A stretch of DNA of 11,363 nucleotides from Treponema sp. (GTDB lineage Bacteria; Spirochaetota; Spirochaetia; Treponematales; Breznakiellaceae). Position numbers and translations under genes: made by a program. Under the pieces are notes generated by a model, which ran no database searches, was not told the origin of the DNA, and was given only the letters and a program-made list of their open reading frames with translations. The first letter of the stretch is position 1. Every line of letters starts with the position of its first letter. Location of the stretch: assembly GCA_031267115.1 (NCBI GenBank), contig JAIRZS010000012.1:1-11363 (forward strand), in the 5' to 3' direction. Below are positions 1 to 6,543 of this stretch, in pieces.

Positions 1-88
1 TGCTTTCCTTTGACGAAAAACCGTAGCTTTCAAATACCGCGTGGCAAAAACGCCGGAGTTTTTCCGTATCGATTTGCGTGTATTCCAT
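1..88 (-). CDS. Probable Ldh_2-family (malate/L-lactate dehydrogenase type) oxidoreductase, N-terminal fragment
   Basis: The gene runs off the left edge; only the first 29 codons are visible. The start is ATG (complement of 86-88), with a strong TTGAGGAGAG ribosome site at 94-104 about 8 nt upstream. The visible peptide begins MEYTQIDTEKLRRFCHAVFE and continues with SYGFSSKES. This matches the usual opening of the Ldh_2 family, a short strand followed by a helix of the pattern 'L..f...v....G....eA'. Members are NAD(P)H-dependent 2-oxoacid or diketo-sugar-acid reductases such as 2,3-diketogulonate reductase YiaK, ureidoglycolate dehydrogenase and sulfolactate dehydrogenase. It is divergent from the FadR-type regulator, a common arrangement for a regulated target gene. 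The family call rests on a short fragment and the substrate cannot be assigned. A 2-oxoacid or sugar-acid reductase would suit the TRAP and KDG genes nearby, but that is inference. Confidence 0.6.
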   Translation of the reverse strand, partial: MEYTQIDTEKLRRFCHAVFESYGFSSKES

Positions 89-203
89 ACTGGACTCTCC
101 TCAAGCTTAAAAAATGTGAGTTTCAGCCGGAGCGCCGGACGCCCGTGTGCTGTCTTGCCTGTTGAAGAGACGGCTGAATAGTAAAAAAAATAAAGAAAAA
201 TTC

Positions 204-232
204 TTTACAGGATCTGTATAGTATGATATACT
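204..232 (+). promoter_or_regulatory. Sigma-70 promoter of the regulator/URO-D operon
   Basis: A -35 box TTTACA (204-209) and a -10 box TATACT (227-232) are separated by exactly 17 bp. The segment is AT-rich inside an otherwise balanced genome. Transcription would start near 239-241 and leave a leader of about 40-60 nt before the regulator start codon. An imperfect palindrome, GTATAGTATGATATAC (216-231, 12 of 16 positions symmetric), overlaps the spacer and -10 box and could be a second protein-binding site. No equally good promoter was found on the minus strand for the divergent oxidoreductase gene. Confidence 0.7.
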
Positions 233-240
233 AAATTTAA

Positions 241-251
241 TGGTCTGACAA
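241..251. promoter_or_regulatory. Candidate FadR-subfamily operator (autoregulation)
   Basis: TGGTCTGACAA fits the FadR-subfamily operator pattern TNGTNNNACNA at every fixed position, and its core GTCTGAC is a perfect palindrome. It begins 8 bp after the -10 box, so it covers the expected transcription start, a classic position for repression. It lies just upstream of a FadR-type regulator gene. The regulator probably represses its own operon and perhaps the divergent oxidoreductase. I looked for the same pattern in the other intergenic regions and did not see it. Confidence 0.5.
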
Positions 252-280
252 GCAGATATTATGAAAACCTGAAGACTATT

Positions 281-1048
281 TTGGGACGGGGTGTTCGATT
301 GGAAATTGAGGGCATAGAAAAGATCAAAAAATCGACGCTGACAGAAGGAGTAATCAGCCGTATAAAAAACATGATAGAGGGCCATAGTTTTGCCGCCGGC
401 GAGAAACTTCCCGCGGAACGGGAATTTGCAGAAATGTTCGGTGTGGGCCGGTCGTCTGTGCGCGAGGCCTTGCAGGTTTTGCAGGCGGTCGGCGCCCTTG
501 ATCGCAAGCAGGGCAAGGGGACTTTTCTCGGCGATGCGGCGGTACAGTCGCTGCGGAGAATGGACGCTTCTTCCGAAAGATACAGCTTTCAGGAATTGGC
601 GGAAGCCCGCAGGGTTATCGAAGTCCAGGCCGCCGCTTTGTCGGCAAAGAACGCCGATGACGGGGACATTAAGGCAATGAAGGCCTCCTGTCTGAAGCAC
701 ACGGAAATATCACGTTCCCGGCCGCGGCCGGAAGTTACGGTTCTGGATTACGATTTTCACCGGATGGTAGTCCGGGGGGCGCATAACGGCTTTTTGTTGA
801 AGATGTTCGATATGCTCAGGGACAACCTTATTTTATCCAATTACGCGGTTTTGACTGCGGACAAGATAATAGAGGCTGTAAACTACCATAAACAACTGTT
901 GGAAGCGATAGAATCGCATGACCAGAACGGGGCAAAGAGAGTAATGCGGGAACATCTGACGCAGGTGGAAAAATTAATTATCAGGAGCGGCAAAGATGCC
1001 GCGAATACCCGGGAATACCGGGAAGGCATCGGGGAGGAAAACAAATGA
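281..1048 (+). CDS. FadR/GntR-family transcriptional regulator with FCD ligand-binding domain
   Basis: This is a transcriptional repressor or activator of the FadR subfamily. Counted from the TTG at 281 it has 255 residues. The winged-helix GntR domain spans roughly residues 17-85 and includes GEKLPAEREFAEMFGVGRSS VREAL-type recognition-helix sequence and the wing K-Q-G-K-G-T-F. The all-helical FCD effector domain spans about 100-230. The metal and ligand pocket residues of this family are visible as D156..F-H160, H203 (NYHKQLL) and H225 (MREHL). The start is uncertain: TTG 281 has little ribosome site, whereas TTG 299 is preceded by GGGACGGGG about 8 nt away and would give LEIEGIEKIKK as the N-terminus. 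Its stop overlaps the next gene's ATG (ATGA, 1045-1048), so it is cotranscribed with the URO-D genes. Relatives respond to small organic acids such as uronates, lactate or gluconate. The ligand here is probably the imported substrate or a breakdown product (inference). Confidence 0.88.
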   Translation: MGRGVRLEIEGIEKIKKSTLTEGVISRIKNMIEGHSFAAGEKLPAEREFAEMFGVGRSSVREALQVLQAVGALDRKQGKGTFLGDAAVQSLRRMDASSERYSFQELAEARRVIEVQAAALSAKNADDGDIKAMKASCLKHTEISRSRPRPEVTVLDYDFHRMVVRGAHNGFLLKMFDMLRDNLILSNYAVLTADKIIEAVNYHKQLLEAIESHDQNGAKRVMREHLTQVEKLIIRSGKDAANTREYREGIGEENK

Positions 1049-2184
1049 CAGGACGAGAAAGGCTTTTGTGCGCAATGAGGCACGAGGAACCGGATTATGT
1101 TCCCGTTTTCGAATGCCTTTACAGCAGGCCTCTGGTTCAGGAGGTGTTGGGGTATGTACCGGAAACATTCCACATGCCGTCTATTTTCAAGTGCTGTGAA
1201 AAAATCGGATACGATTTTGCCTTCGTTCCTTTTCTGGGCGTTTCCGGTTTCCGTCCGGAAAATGTCGGTACGGAAGTGTACAAGGACGAATGGGGCATTA
1301 CCTGTAAGAAGGATCCTGCCACATGGCCCATCGACGGCGCCCTGGCCAATCCCCTGAAAGACGGCGAAGACTGGAAAAACTATACCATGCCCGACGCGAA
1401 AGAGGATTGGCGCTACAAGGATTTCAAAGAAGTGATAAAGATGTCCAGGGAAAACGGCATGGGAGTCATCGGCAATGTACGGGGGCCCTATTCGGGATCG
1501 TGGATGCTTTTCGGTATGGAAAACTTTGCCTATCTTCTCTACGACGAGCCGGAAACGGTGGACGCGGTTCTAACCGCGATGACTGATTTTGCCCTGGACG
1601 CTTCCCGGCGTCTGGCGGCGGAAGGGGCGGACGCCATTCTTTTTTCTGACGATTACGGCTCGTCGCTGCAGCCGCTTTTCTCAAAAGAACAGTTCAGGCG
1701 CTATATCAAGCCTCATATCCGAAGGATGGCGGCGGAAGTAAAAAAACTGGGGATACCCTTTATCATGCACAGCGACGGCGCCATTGCCCCGCTGGTAGAC
1801 GACTGCGTGGAGGCCGGCATAGAGGGGATGCATCCGGTTGAGCGGGACGCCGGAATGGATATCGCCTTTATCAAAAAAAACTACGGCAGGGGAATTTGCA
1901 TTTTCGGCAATGTCAACAATAAAGCAACTATGGTTACAGGGAGCGTGGAAGATGTGGAGGCGGAAGTAAGGGAATGTATCGGCATAGCGGCTCCGGGCGG
2001 CGGCTACTGTCTCTCAACGGATCACAGCGTACATGACGATATTCCCAACAGAAATGTGTTTGCCCTGTACGAAGCCGGAAGAAAATACGGAAAGTATCCG
2101 ATTCAAGCGGACTGCCTTGCCGCGAGCGGCCAGGCGCCGGATCGTTCCTCGAATCAATCCGGACAGGACCGGCAGATAAAATGA
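1045..2184 (+). CDS. URO-D-fold protein A, methyltransferase-like with degenerate zinc site
   Basis: This 379-residue protein of the uroporphyrinogen decarboxylase superfamily starts with ATG 1045 after GGGGAGG (1031-1037) and overlaps the regulator by 4 bp. The opening TGRERLLCAMRHEEPDYVPV is the typical N-terminus of non-HemE members, and the Arg-rich substrate motif of HemE (RQAGRYLPEY) is absent. Barrel landmarks include SDDYGSS (201-207), the strand before H242-S-D-G245, 'GNVNNKATM' (289-297) and GGGYCLSTDHSVHDDIP (318-334). In zinc methyltransferases such as MtaA/MtbA the site is H-x-C...C; here Asp244 replaces the first Cys, though C322 remains near the second Cys position. The zinc site is therefore altered or lost. 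The last 25 residues form a polar tail poor in predicted structure. It is probably a corrinoid or methyl-transfer enzyme, or a substrate-specific relative whose chemistry is unknown. It overlaps the next URO-D gene, suggesting paired function. Confidence 0.85.
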   Translation: MTGRERLLCAMRHEEPDYVPVFECLYSRPLVQEVLGYVPETFHMPSIFKCCEKIGYDFAFVPFLGVSGFRPENVGTEVYKDEWGITCKKDPATWPIDGALANPLKDGEDWKNYTMPDAKEDWRYKDFKEVIKMSRENGMGVIGNVRGPYSGSWMLFGMENFAYLLYDEPETVDAVLTAMTDFALDASRRLAAEGADAILFSDDYGSSLQPLFSKEQFRRYIKPHIRRMAAEVKKLGIPFIMHSDGAIAPLVDDCVEAGIEGMHPVERDAGMDIAFIKKNYGRGICIFGNVNNKATMVTGSVEDVEAEVRECIGIAAPGGGYCLSTDHSVHDDIPNRNVFALYEAGRKYGKYPIQADCLAASGQAPDRSSNQSGQDRQIK

Positions 2185-3230
2185 AACTTACGCCAAAAGA
2201 ACGTTTCCTGCGTACAATTAAAGGCGAAGATGTTGATATGCTCCCGGTGCAGTGTGATTTCAGCGCCGGCGGGCTTCAGCGTTTTCTTTTGTCCAGGGGC
2301 ATAAACAATGTCAGTGATTTGGAACTGCTTCCTTTTTTTGACAATCATGTGCTTTACGCCTACATGAACGGCGCTACGCTGCGCATGAAAACCAAGGCAT
2401 TTTGCGGTGAAAAAATTATCTATGACGAATGGCATTGCGGCTGGGATACTTCCCAGGATCTGCTTTACTGTACCCATCCCATTGCCGAATGGGACGATTT
2501 TGAGAAATATGAATTTCCCGATCCGAATGCCCCGGGATATCTGGATTATGCCGAAAGCCTCATCAGCGCCGGATACGCAGAGGAGAGGATCGTAACTTCC
2601 TATCATTTTTGCACGCTCTTTGAAAGGGCGTATATTCTCCGGGGAATGCAGAATCTTCTGGTGGATATGCTGGAGGAGGAAGAATTAACCTGCGCCCTGC
2701 TGGATAAAATCACCGCGTTTCATGTCGAGCTGGCCAAACGTTACATCAAACTGGGGGTTAATTGCGGCAGAACAGTAGACGATTATGGCGCCCAAACCGG
2801 CATGATGATGTCGCCTTCCGTCTGGCGAAAGCTTATAAAGCCCAGGCTGGCGCGGATTCACGCGGTTTACCGGGACGCGGGGATTCCCGTTATTCACCAT
2901 AGCTGCGGCAATATCATGCCCATAATCGGCGACCTGATAGAAATAGGGGTGAACGTACTCAACCCCGTACAGCCAAAGGCGCTTGACGTTGAAAAGCTCG
3001 CCGCCGAATACGGCGATAAACTTGCGTTCTTTGGCGGTATATGCAATCAGGAAGTGCTGCCCTTTAAGGGGCCGGAAGAAATCGACGCCCATGTAAAATA
3101 CATGGTAGAAACCCTGGGCAGAAACGGACGCTATATTATAGCGCCTTCCAACGGAGTTGGGAAAGATGTCCCGCTTGAGAATGTAGCCGCTTTTTACGCT
3201 GCGGCGCAAAAATACCGGCATATAAAGTGA
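2181..3230 (+). CDS. URO-D-fold protein B, methyltransferase-like with partial zinc site
   Basis: This is a second URO-D-superfamily protein of 349 residues. Its ATG overlaps the previous stop (ATGA, 2181-2184), and the ribosome site is weak, so translation is probably coupled. It opens KLTPKERFLRTIKGEDVDML, as in non-HemE members. VDDYG (199-203) corresponds to SDDYG in protein A. The zinc-type motif H240-S-C242-G is intact, but the C-terminal position that carries the second Cys in MtaA/MtbA reads A-P-S-N-G (321-325), so one ligand is missing. C288 in FGGIC may substitute or may be irrelevant. It is clearly a paralogue of protein A but divergent, not a recent duplicate. A methyltransferase or methyl-carrier role in one-carbon metabolism is plausible from the family; the substrate is unknown. 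The stop is followed by a hairpin-rich spacer before the TRAP genes. Confidence 0.85.
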   Translation: MKLTPKERFLRTIKGEDVDMLPVQCDFSAGGLQRFLLSRGINNVSDLELLPFFDNHVLYAYMNGATLRMKTKAFCGEKIIYDEWHCGWDTSQDLLYCTHPIAEWDDFEKYEFPDPNAPGYLDYAESLISAGYAEERIVTSYHFCTLFERAYILRGMQNLLVDMLEEEELTCALLDKITAFHVELAKRYIKLGVNCGRTVDDYGAQTGMMMSPSVWRKLIKPRLARIHAVYRDAGIPVIHHSCGNIMPIIGDLIEIGVNVLNPVQPKALDVEKLAAEYGDKLAFFGGICNQEVLPFKGPEEIDAHVKYMVETLGRNGRYIIAPSNGVGKDVPLENVAAFYAAAQKYRHIK

Positions 3231-3326
3231 GGCAGGAGTTGTTCGTTATAGGGGTAGTGGACGTCTTTCTATGAAACAGGGTAACTATTCAGTCTATCAC
3301 TTGCCGATAAATGCCAAGTGGGGGTA

Positions 3327-3356
3327 GCTCTAAAAAAATGGTAGTTTTTTTAGAGC
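3327..3356. repeat. Perfect 12-bp hairpin with A7/T7 arms
   Basis: GCTCTAAAAAAA (3327-3338) and TTTTTTTAGAGC (3345-3356) pair perfectly around the 6-nt loop TGGTAG. It is the first hairpin of the URO-D-B/dctP spacer. The homopolymer arms are unusual, and the T-run lies inside the stem and not after it, so it is not a standard terminator. Confidence 0.75.
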
Positions 3357-3357
3357 G

Positions 3358-3377
3358 GAGGGGGTCCAAACCCCCTC
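3358..3377. repeat. G/C hairpin
   Basis: GAGGGGG (3358-3364) pairs with CCCCCTC (3371-3377) around the loop TCCAAA. It begins one base after the preceding hairpin, so the two would stack in RNA or single-stranded DNA. The function is unknown. Confidence 0.65.
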
Positions 3378-3392
3378 GTTCAACCGGATACT

Positions 3393-3419
3393 GCAAAAAG
3401 TCTTGTCAAGACTTTTTGC
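3393..3419 (+). terminator. Possible bidirectional terminator downstream of URO-D-B
   Basis: A near-perfect 27-bp palindrome has arms GCAAAAAGTCTTG and CAAGACTTTTTGC around one central T. Read in either direction it gives a short AGTCT/AGACT stem followed by T5, the layout of an intrinsic terminator that works both ways. The stem is short and not GC-rich, so any termination would be weak or partial, allowing read-through into dctP. Confidence 0.4.
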
Positions 3420-3424
3420 GGAGT

Positions 3425-3440
3425 GGGGGCTTTAGCCCCC
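3425..3440. repeat. GC-rich hairpin
   Basis: GGGGGCT (3425-3431) pairs with AGCCCCC (3434-3440). It is the last of the four hairpins in the spacer and is followed at once by the right 9-bp inverted repeat. The hairpin is clear, but its role is not. Confidence 0.65.
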
Positions 3441-3468
3441 CGACTGAATAATTATGAAACAGGAATCG

Positions 3469-3490
3469 TTTCGGCAGGGTACTGCCGAAA
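3469..3490 (+). promoter_or_regulatory. Leader hairpin just upstream of the dctP ribosome site
   Basis: TTTCGGCAG (3469-3477) and CTGCCGAAA (3482-3490) form a perfect 9-bp stem with a GGTA loop, 10 nt before the GGAGGAG ribosome site (3500-3506) of the binding-protein gene. No T-run follows, so it is unlikely to be a terminator on the plus strand. It could protect the 5' end of a processed dctP message or tune translation (inference). Confidence 0.4.
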
Positions 3491-3509
3491 AAATATTCAG
3501 GAGGAGATC

Positions 3510-4529
3510 ATGAAAGAAAAAGCGAAATTGTTGTTTGCGCTCTTTACCGTCCTTATAGTCTGTATTTCTGCGGGATGCGGCGGTAAATCATCAGACGCGG
3601 CCGCTTCAAGAAGCGCCGAAGCCAGGCCGCTGGTATTAAGACTTGGCATCGCCCACGCGGACGGCCAGCCCACAGTCGAGGCCTGCAAGAAATTTGCGGA
3701 AGACGTAAAGGCAAAAACCGGCGGCCGCATAAGTATCGAAATCTTCCCCGGCGGTATCCTGGGCAATGAAACCAGTATGCGGGATTCTGTGGCTACGGGC
3801 AGCATACAAATGGCAAGCCTTGGCGCCGGCGTGATGGGCGCCTATACGGGGGCCGCGAATCTGCCGGTTGCGAATTATGTATGGCGTGATGAAGCGCATA
3901 TGCTCAGTGTATTGAACGGCGAATTGGGGAAAAAATACATTTATGAGCCGGTAGAAGCGGTTTCCGGCATCCATGTAATAAACGGCTGGCCCCAGCCTGC
4001 CCGGCGCCTTCTAACGGTTAAACCTGTCAGGAATCTGGCGGAACTCAGGGGCATGAAGATCCGGGTACCCGCGGGCAATTCCCTTTACGAGGATACCTGG
4101 ATGGCTCTGGGTACCCTTCCGGTAGCTCTGCCCATGGACGAAGTTTACACCGCGCTTGAACAGAAGGTAATCGACGGGCTGGAAATGCCCACGGATTCCC
4201 TTTACTACAACGGTTATCACGAAGCAGCTAAATATCTGGCGCTTACGGATCATATGATGTATCTCCAGTACCTTTTTATCAATGCTTCTCTCTGGAACAG
4301 CCTAAGTCCCGAAGACCGGAAAATAATAGAAGACTGCGCCGCGGATGCGGAAAAATACCACAACAAGCTTCGGGATGATTCCCTGAGTACCATAATAAAT
4401 GATATGCAGGCCAAGGGAGTTACCGTTTCTGTTGTGGACATCGCCTCTTTCAAGGCGGCCTGCGATCCGGTTTTGCAGAAATGGATGAATACCTGGGGAC
4501 AGGAAGTATACGACGCCTTTACAAGGTAA
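3510..4529 (+). CDS. dctP: TRAP transporter substrate-binding lipoprotein (DctP family)
   Basis: This protein captures an organic acid outside the membrane and hands it to the DctQM permease. The start is ATG 3510, 4 nt after GGAGGAG (3500-3506), giving 339 residues; an upstream in-frame extension exists but would hide the signal. A lysine-rich start, a hydrophobic stretch (about 7-19) and the lipobox-like S-A-G-C23 indicate a lipoprotein, as is common in spirochaetes and Gram-positives. Mature-domain landmarks are LVLRLGIAHADGQPTVEACK, 'KTGGRISIEIFPGGILGNE' and the family's GMKIRVP motif with Arg185, the residue that normally salt-bridges the ligand carboxylate. 'ALPMDEVYTALEQKVIDGLE' is also typical. 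The ligand is thus probably a carboxylate; TRAP binding proteins are known for uronates, sialate, C4-dicarboxylates and other sugar or aromatic acids. It lies between URO-D genes, which points to their substrate as its cargo. Confidence 0.93.
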   Translation: MKEKAKLLFALFTVLIVCISAGCGGKSSDAAASRSAEARPLVLRLGIAHADGQPTVEACKKFAEDVKAKTGGRISIEIFPGGILGNETSMRDSVATGSIQMASLGAGVMGAYTGAANLPVANYVWRDEAHMLSVLNGELGKKYIYEPVEAVSGIHVINGWPQPARRLLTVKPVRNLAELRGMKIRVPAGNSLYEDTWMALGTLPVALPMDEVYTALEQKVIDGLEMPTDSLYYNGYHEAAKYLALTDHMMYLQYLFINASLWNSLSPEDRKIIEDCAADAEKYHNKLRDDSLSTIINDMQAKGVTVSVVDIASFKAACDPVLQKWMNTWGQEVYDAFTR

Positions 4530-4711
4530 AAGGCCTGCGGGGTACAGTGTCCAGTCCATGTGAGTAATTGGAAGGGGGCGGTCCGGAGGCACCGGCTTTC
4601 GGACTGACCCGGCGCGGTATAGGCAACAGGCATATATTCGGGAACTTGTCCGGGGATCTGCGAAAAGATCTCCGGATTCTTAAAGCCGCCTGGATCTTAT
4701 AAGGAGAGACG
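4530..4711 (+). other. dctP-dctQ spacer without a gene
   Basis: This is an unusually long gap for a TRAP operon. No convincing ORF was found. It holds a weak stem GTCCG/CGGAC (4581-4585 and 4600-4604) and a strong hairpin at 4649-4676 (listed separately), then the AAGGAGAG ribosome site of dctQ (4701-4708). Confidence 0.6.
4649..4676 (+). terminator. Intercistronic hairpin between dctP and dctQ (attenuator or mRNA-stability stem)
   Basis: TCCGGGGATCT (4649-4659) pairs with AGATCTCCGGA (4666-4676) through 11 bp with a single G-U, around the loop GCGAAA. Only a weak T-rich tail (TTCTTA) follows, so termination would be partial. Such stems after the binding-protein gene usually allow more binding protein than permease to be made, by partial termination or by protecting the 3' end of the dctP message. 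The structure is seen directly; its role is inferred. Confidence 0.5.
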
Positions 4712-5239
4712 ATGGCAGGGAAACTATTTTTGGCTAGGGCGTTTTTATCAATTGACAAAATTCTGGTGACGATCCTTAAAACACTTATCGTAATTTTTGC
4801 CGCGGTTATGCTGCTGCTTATGTTAATTCAGGTTATCTTCCGTTATTTTTTGTTTATCCCTTCTCCCTGGTCGGAAGACCTGGCGCGGCTTGCCCTGGTT
4901 TGGACAACCTTTCTGGCCGCCGCTTTGGGGATAAGGAATTTGGAACATCCAAAAATTGACATACTGACCAAACACTTTCCGATCGGGGTACAGGCTGTCC
5001 TGGAAATACTGATATACCTTGCCATCACGGGATTTGGCATTATCCTCCTCATCTTCGGTTCCCGCTTTGCCTGGGCTACCCGGATCGATCATTATACCAG
5101 TCTTCAGTACCCCAAGAATTTCTTTTATTGGCCGGGGCCGGTGGGAGGCGCCCTGTTTATCATTTATTCCTGTGCGCATATTGTGGCAACGGTACGGGGT
5201 TTTGCCGGAAACAGGAAAAAAGAAAAGGAGGAAAAATAA
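4712..5239 (+). CDS. dctQ: TRAP transporter small permease subunit (DctQ family)
   Basis: This is the small integral membrane partner of DctM. It has 175 residues, with ATG 4712 after AAGGAGAG (4701-4708). Four hydrophobic segments are visible, at about residues 22-45, 54-72, 90-115 and 133-155. The family hallmark between the first two helices is present: QVIFRYFLFIPSPWSEDLAR, corresponding to 'RY.....PWseELaR', followed by a 'W..fLaaalgiR' type sequence and 'HPKIDIL'. The C-terminus is strongly basic and charged (RKKEKEEK) and cytoplasmic. Its TAA stop overlaps the dctM ATG by one base (TAATG), so translation is coupled. Together with DctP and DctM it makes a complete sodium-driven secondary importer. 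Confidence 0.92.
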   Translation: MAGKLFLARAFLSIDKILVTILKTLIVIFAAVMLLLMLIQVIFRYFLFIPSPWSEDLARLALVWTTFLAAALGIRNLEHPKIDILTKHFPIGVQAVLEILIYLAITGFGIILLIFGSRFAWATRIDHYTSLQYPKNFFYWPGPVGGALFIIYSCAHIVATVRGFAGNRKKEKEEK

Positions 5240-6513
5240 TGGGCGGAATAATTATCCTGCTGCTTTTTGTCTTTATCGCCCTGTGCGTACCGGTGGTATT
5301 TTCCCTGGGTTTTGCCGGATTGGGCTATTTTCTGGTAAAGGGCATTCCTCTGGAAACTTTTGCCCAGCGGATCGTGGTGGGCGTAGATTCCTTTGCCCTT
5401 CTTGCCGCCCCGTTCTTCATTTTAGCGGGGAATATTATGAACTCCGGGGGAGTCACCAGGCGCATATTCCGTTTTGCCAGCAGCCTGGTTGGCCATCTGC
5501 GCGGAGGGCTGGGGCATGTAAATGTGCTGGGGAGCATGTTTTTTGCCGGGATGTCCGGTACCGCCATCGCCGACGCGGCGGGTCTGGGCGCCATCGAGAT
5601 AAAAGCCATGACCGAACAGGGATACGACACCGAATTTAGCGCCGCGGTTACCGCGTCATCGGCGATTATCGGGCCGATAATTCCCCCTAGCACGGTGATG
5701 GTCATTTACGGAGTAACGGCGGGGGTATCGATCAGCCAGTTGTTTATGGGGGGGATACTGCCCGGCATAATTATCGGCATACTGCTGATGCTCATGGTGG
5801 CGTATTACGCCCGGAAAAACAACTATCCCAAGTCGAACAAATTCAGCTTTAAAGAGGTAATTTCAAGCTTTCTTGATACTGTATGGGCTTTGATAACCCC
5901 GGTTATCATTATCGGCGGAGTCCTTGGCGGTATCTGCACACCCACCGAAGCGGGGGCCATATCCGCTGTTTATGCCCTTATTATCAGCATCTTCGTTTAC
6001 AGGGAACTGAAATTAAAGGATGTGCCGAAGATTCTCTTTGATTCTATGATCACTTCCGGGGTAATTCTTTTGATCGTCTCTACGGCATCGGTCTTTGGCT
6101 GGTGCCTGACCTACGAGCGTATGCCCCAGAATGTTGCCGCCGCCCTTTCAACCATGATAAACAGCAAAGCCATCCTGCTTGCGGTACTGGTGGTTATCTA
6201 CCTCTTTTTGGGAATGATAATGGAAACTTCCGCCATTGTAATAACAACAGTCCCTATTTTCGTTCCCGTATTAAGGGGGATGGGAGTCGATCTGGTGTAT
6301 TTTGGGGTTATACTGGCGCTGCTCATGTCGATAGGCACTATTACACCGCCTGTTGGTACGGTGCTTTTTATTATTGCCAAAATAACCAAACTGCCTATCG
6401 AAAAGCTGACAAAGGTCATGCTGCCCTGGTACGGAATTCTCCTGGTGGCGGTAATACTGCTCGTTGTTTTTCCGCCGATTATCCTTTTTATTCCGGGATT
6501 AATGGCAAAGTAA
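5239..6513 (+). CDS. dctM: TRAP transporter large permease subunit (DctM family)
   Basis: This is the main transport subunit, coupling sodium (or proton) flow to uptake of the acid delivered by DctP. It has 424 residues from ATG 5239, with AAGGAGG at 5226-5231; a longer in-frame reading exists upstream but overlaps dctQ and lacks a ribosome site. About a dozen hydrophobic helices cover the length. Typical DctM sequences are 'PFFILAGNIMNSGGVTRRI', 'FFAGMSGTAIADAAGLGAIE' and 'SSAIIGPIIPPSTVMVIYG' in the first repeat, with 'GGVLGGICTPTEAGAISAVYAL' and 'ITPPVGTVLFI' in the second. The length is normal for the family and nothing is broken. The next gene, URO-D protein C, starts 30 bp downstream, so the transporter and the methyltransferase-like genes are probably one transcription unit. 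Confidence 0.95.
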   Translation: MGGIIILLLFVFIALCVPVVFSLGFAGLGYFLVKGIPLETFAQRIVVGVDSFALLAAPFFILAGNIMNSGGVTRRIFRFASSLVGHLRGGLGHVNVLGSMFFAGMSGTAIADAAGLGAIEIKAMTEQGYDTEFSAAVTASSAIIGPIIPPSTVMVIYGVTAGVSISQLFMGGILPGIIIGILLMLMVAYYARKNNYPKSNKFSFKEVISSFLDTVWALITPVIIIGGVLGGICTPTEAGAISAVYALIISIFVYRELKLKDVPKILFDSMITSGVILLIVSTASVFGWCLTYERMPQNVAAALSTMINSKAILLAVLVVIYLFLGMIMETSAIVITTVPIFVPVLRGMGVDLVYFGVILALLMSIGTITPPVGTVLFIIAKITKLPIEKLTKVMLPWYGILLVAVILLVVFPPIILFIPGLMAK

Positions 6514-6543
6514 AAAAAAAGCGGAAAGGCGGGGTTTAAAGCG

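Larger units (their letters stand above)
3281..3452. repeat. Possible small non-coding mobile element (MITE-like) or hairpin cassette
   Basis: A 172-bp block is bracketed by an 11-bp direct repeat TATGAAACAGG (3270-3280 and 3453-3463). Just inside it lies a 9-bp inverted repeat, TATTCAGTC at 3286-3294 and GACTGAATA at 3442-3450. The interior is four hairpins in a row (listed separately) and has no ORF. Terminal inverted repeats flanked by a direct repeat are what a miniature transposable element with a target duplication would leave. The same sequence could instead be a native spacer of stacked terminator-like hairpins. No transposase is nearby and only one copy is in the window, so mobility is unproven. 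Confidence 0.35.

Noticed and set aside
107..700. Long minus-strand reading frame across the promoter and regulator
   Set aside because: It overlaps the well-supported FadR-type gene, covers the promoter, lacks a ribosome site and reads as low-complexity non-protein sequence.
3423..3509. Upstream start for the TRAP binding protein
   Set aside because: It would bury the lipoprotein signal 29 residues inside and run through the hairpin sequence. ATG 3510 has a strong GGAGGAG site.
5128..5238. Upstream start for DctM
   Set aside because: It lies inside dctQ in another frame and has no ribosome site. ATG 5239 follows AAGGAGG and gives the normal family N-terminus.
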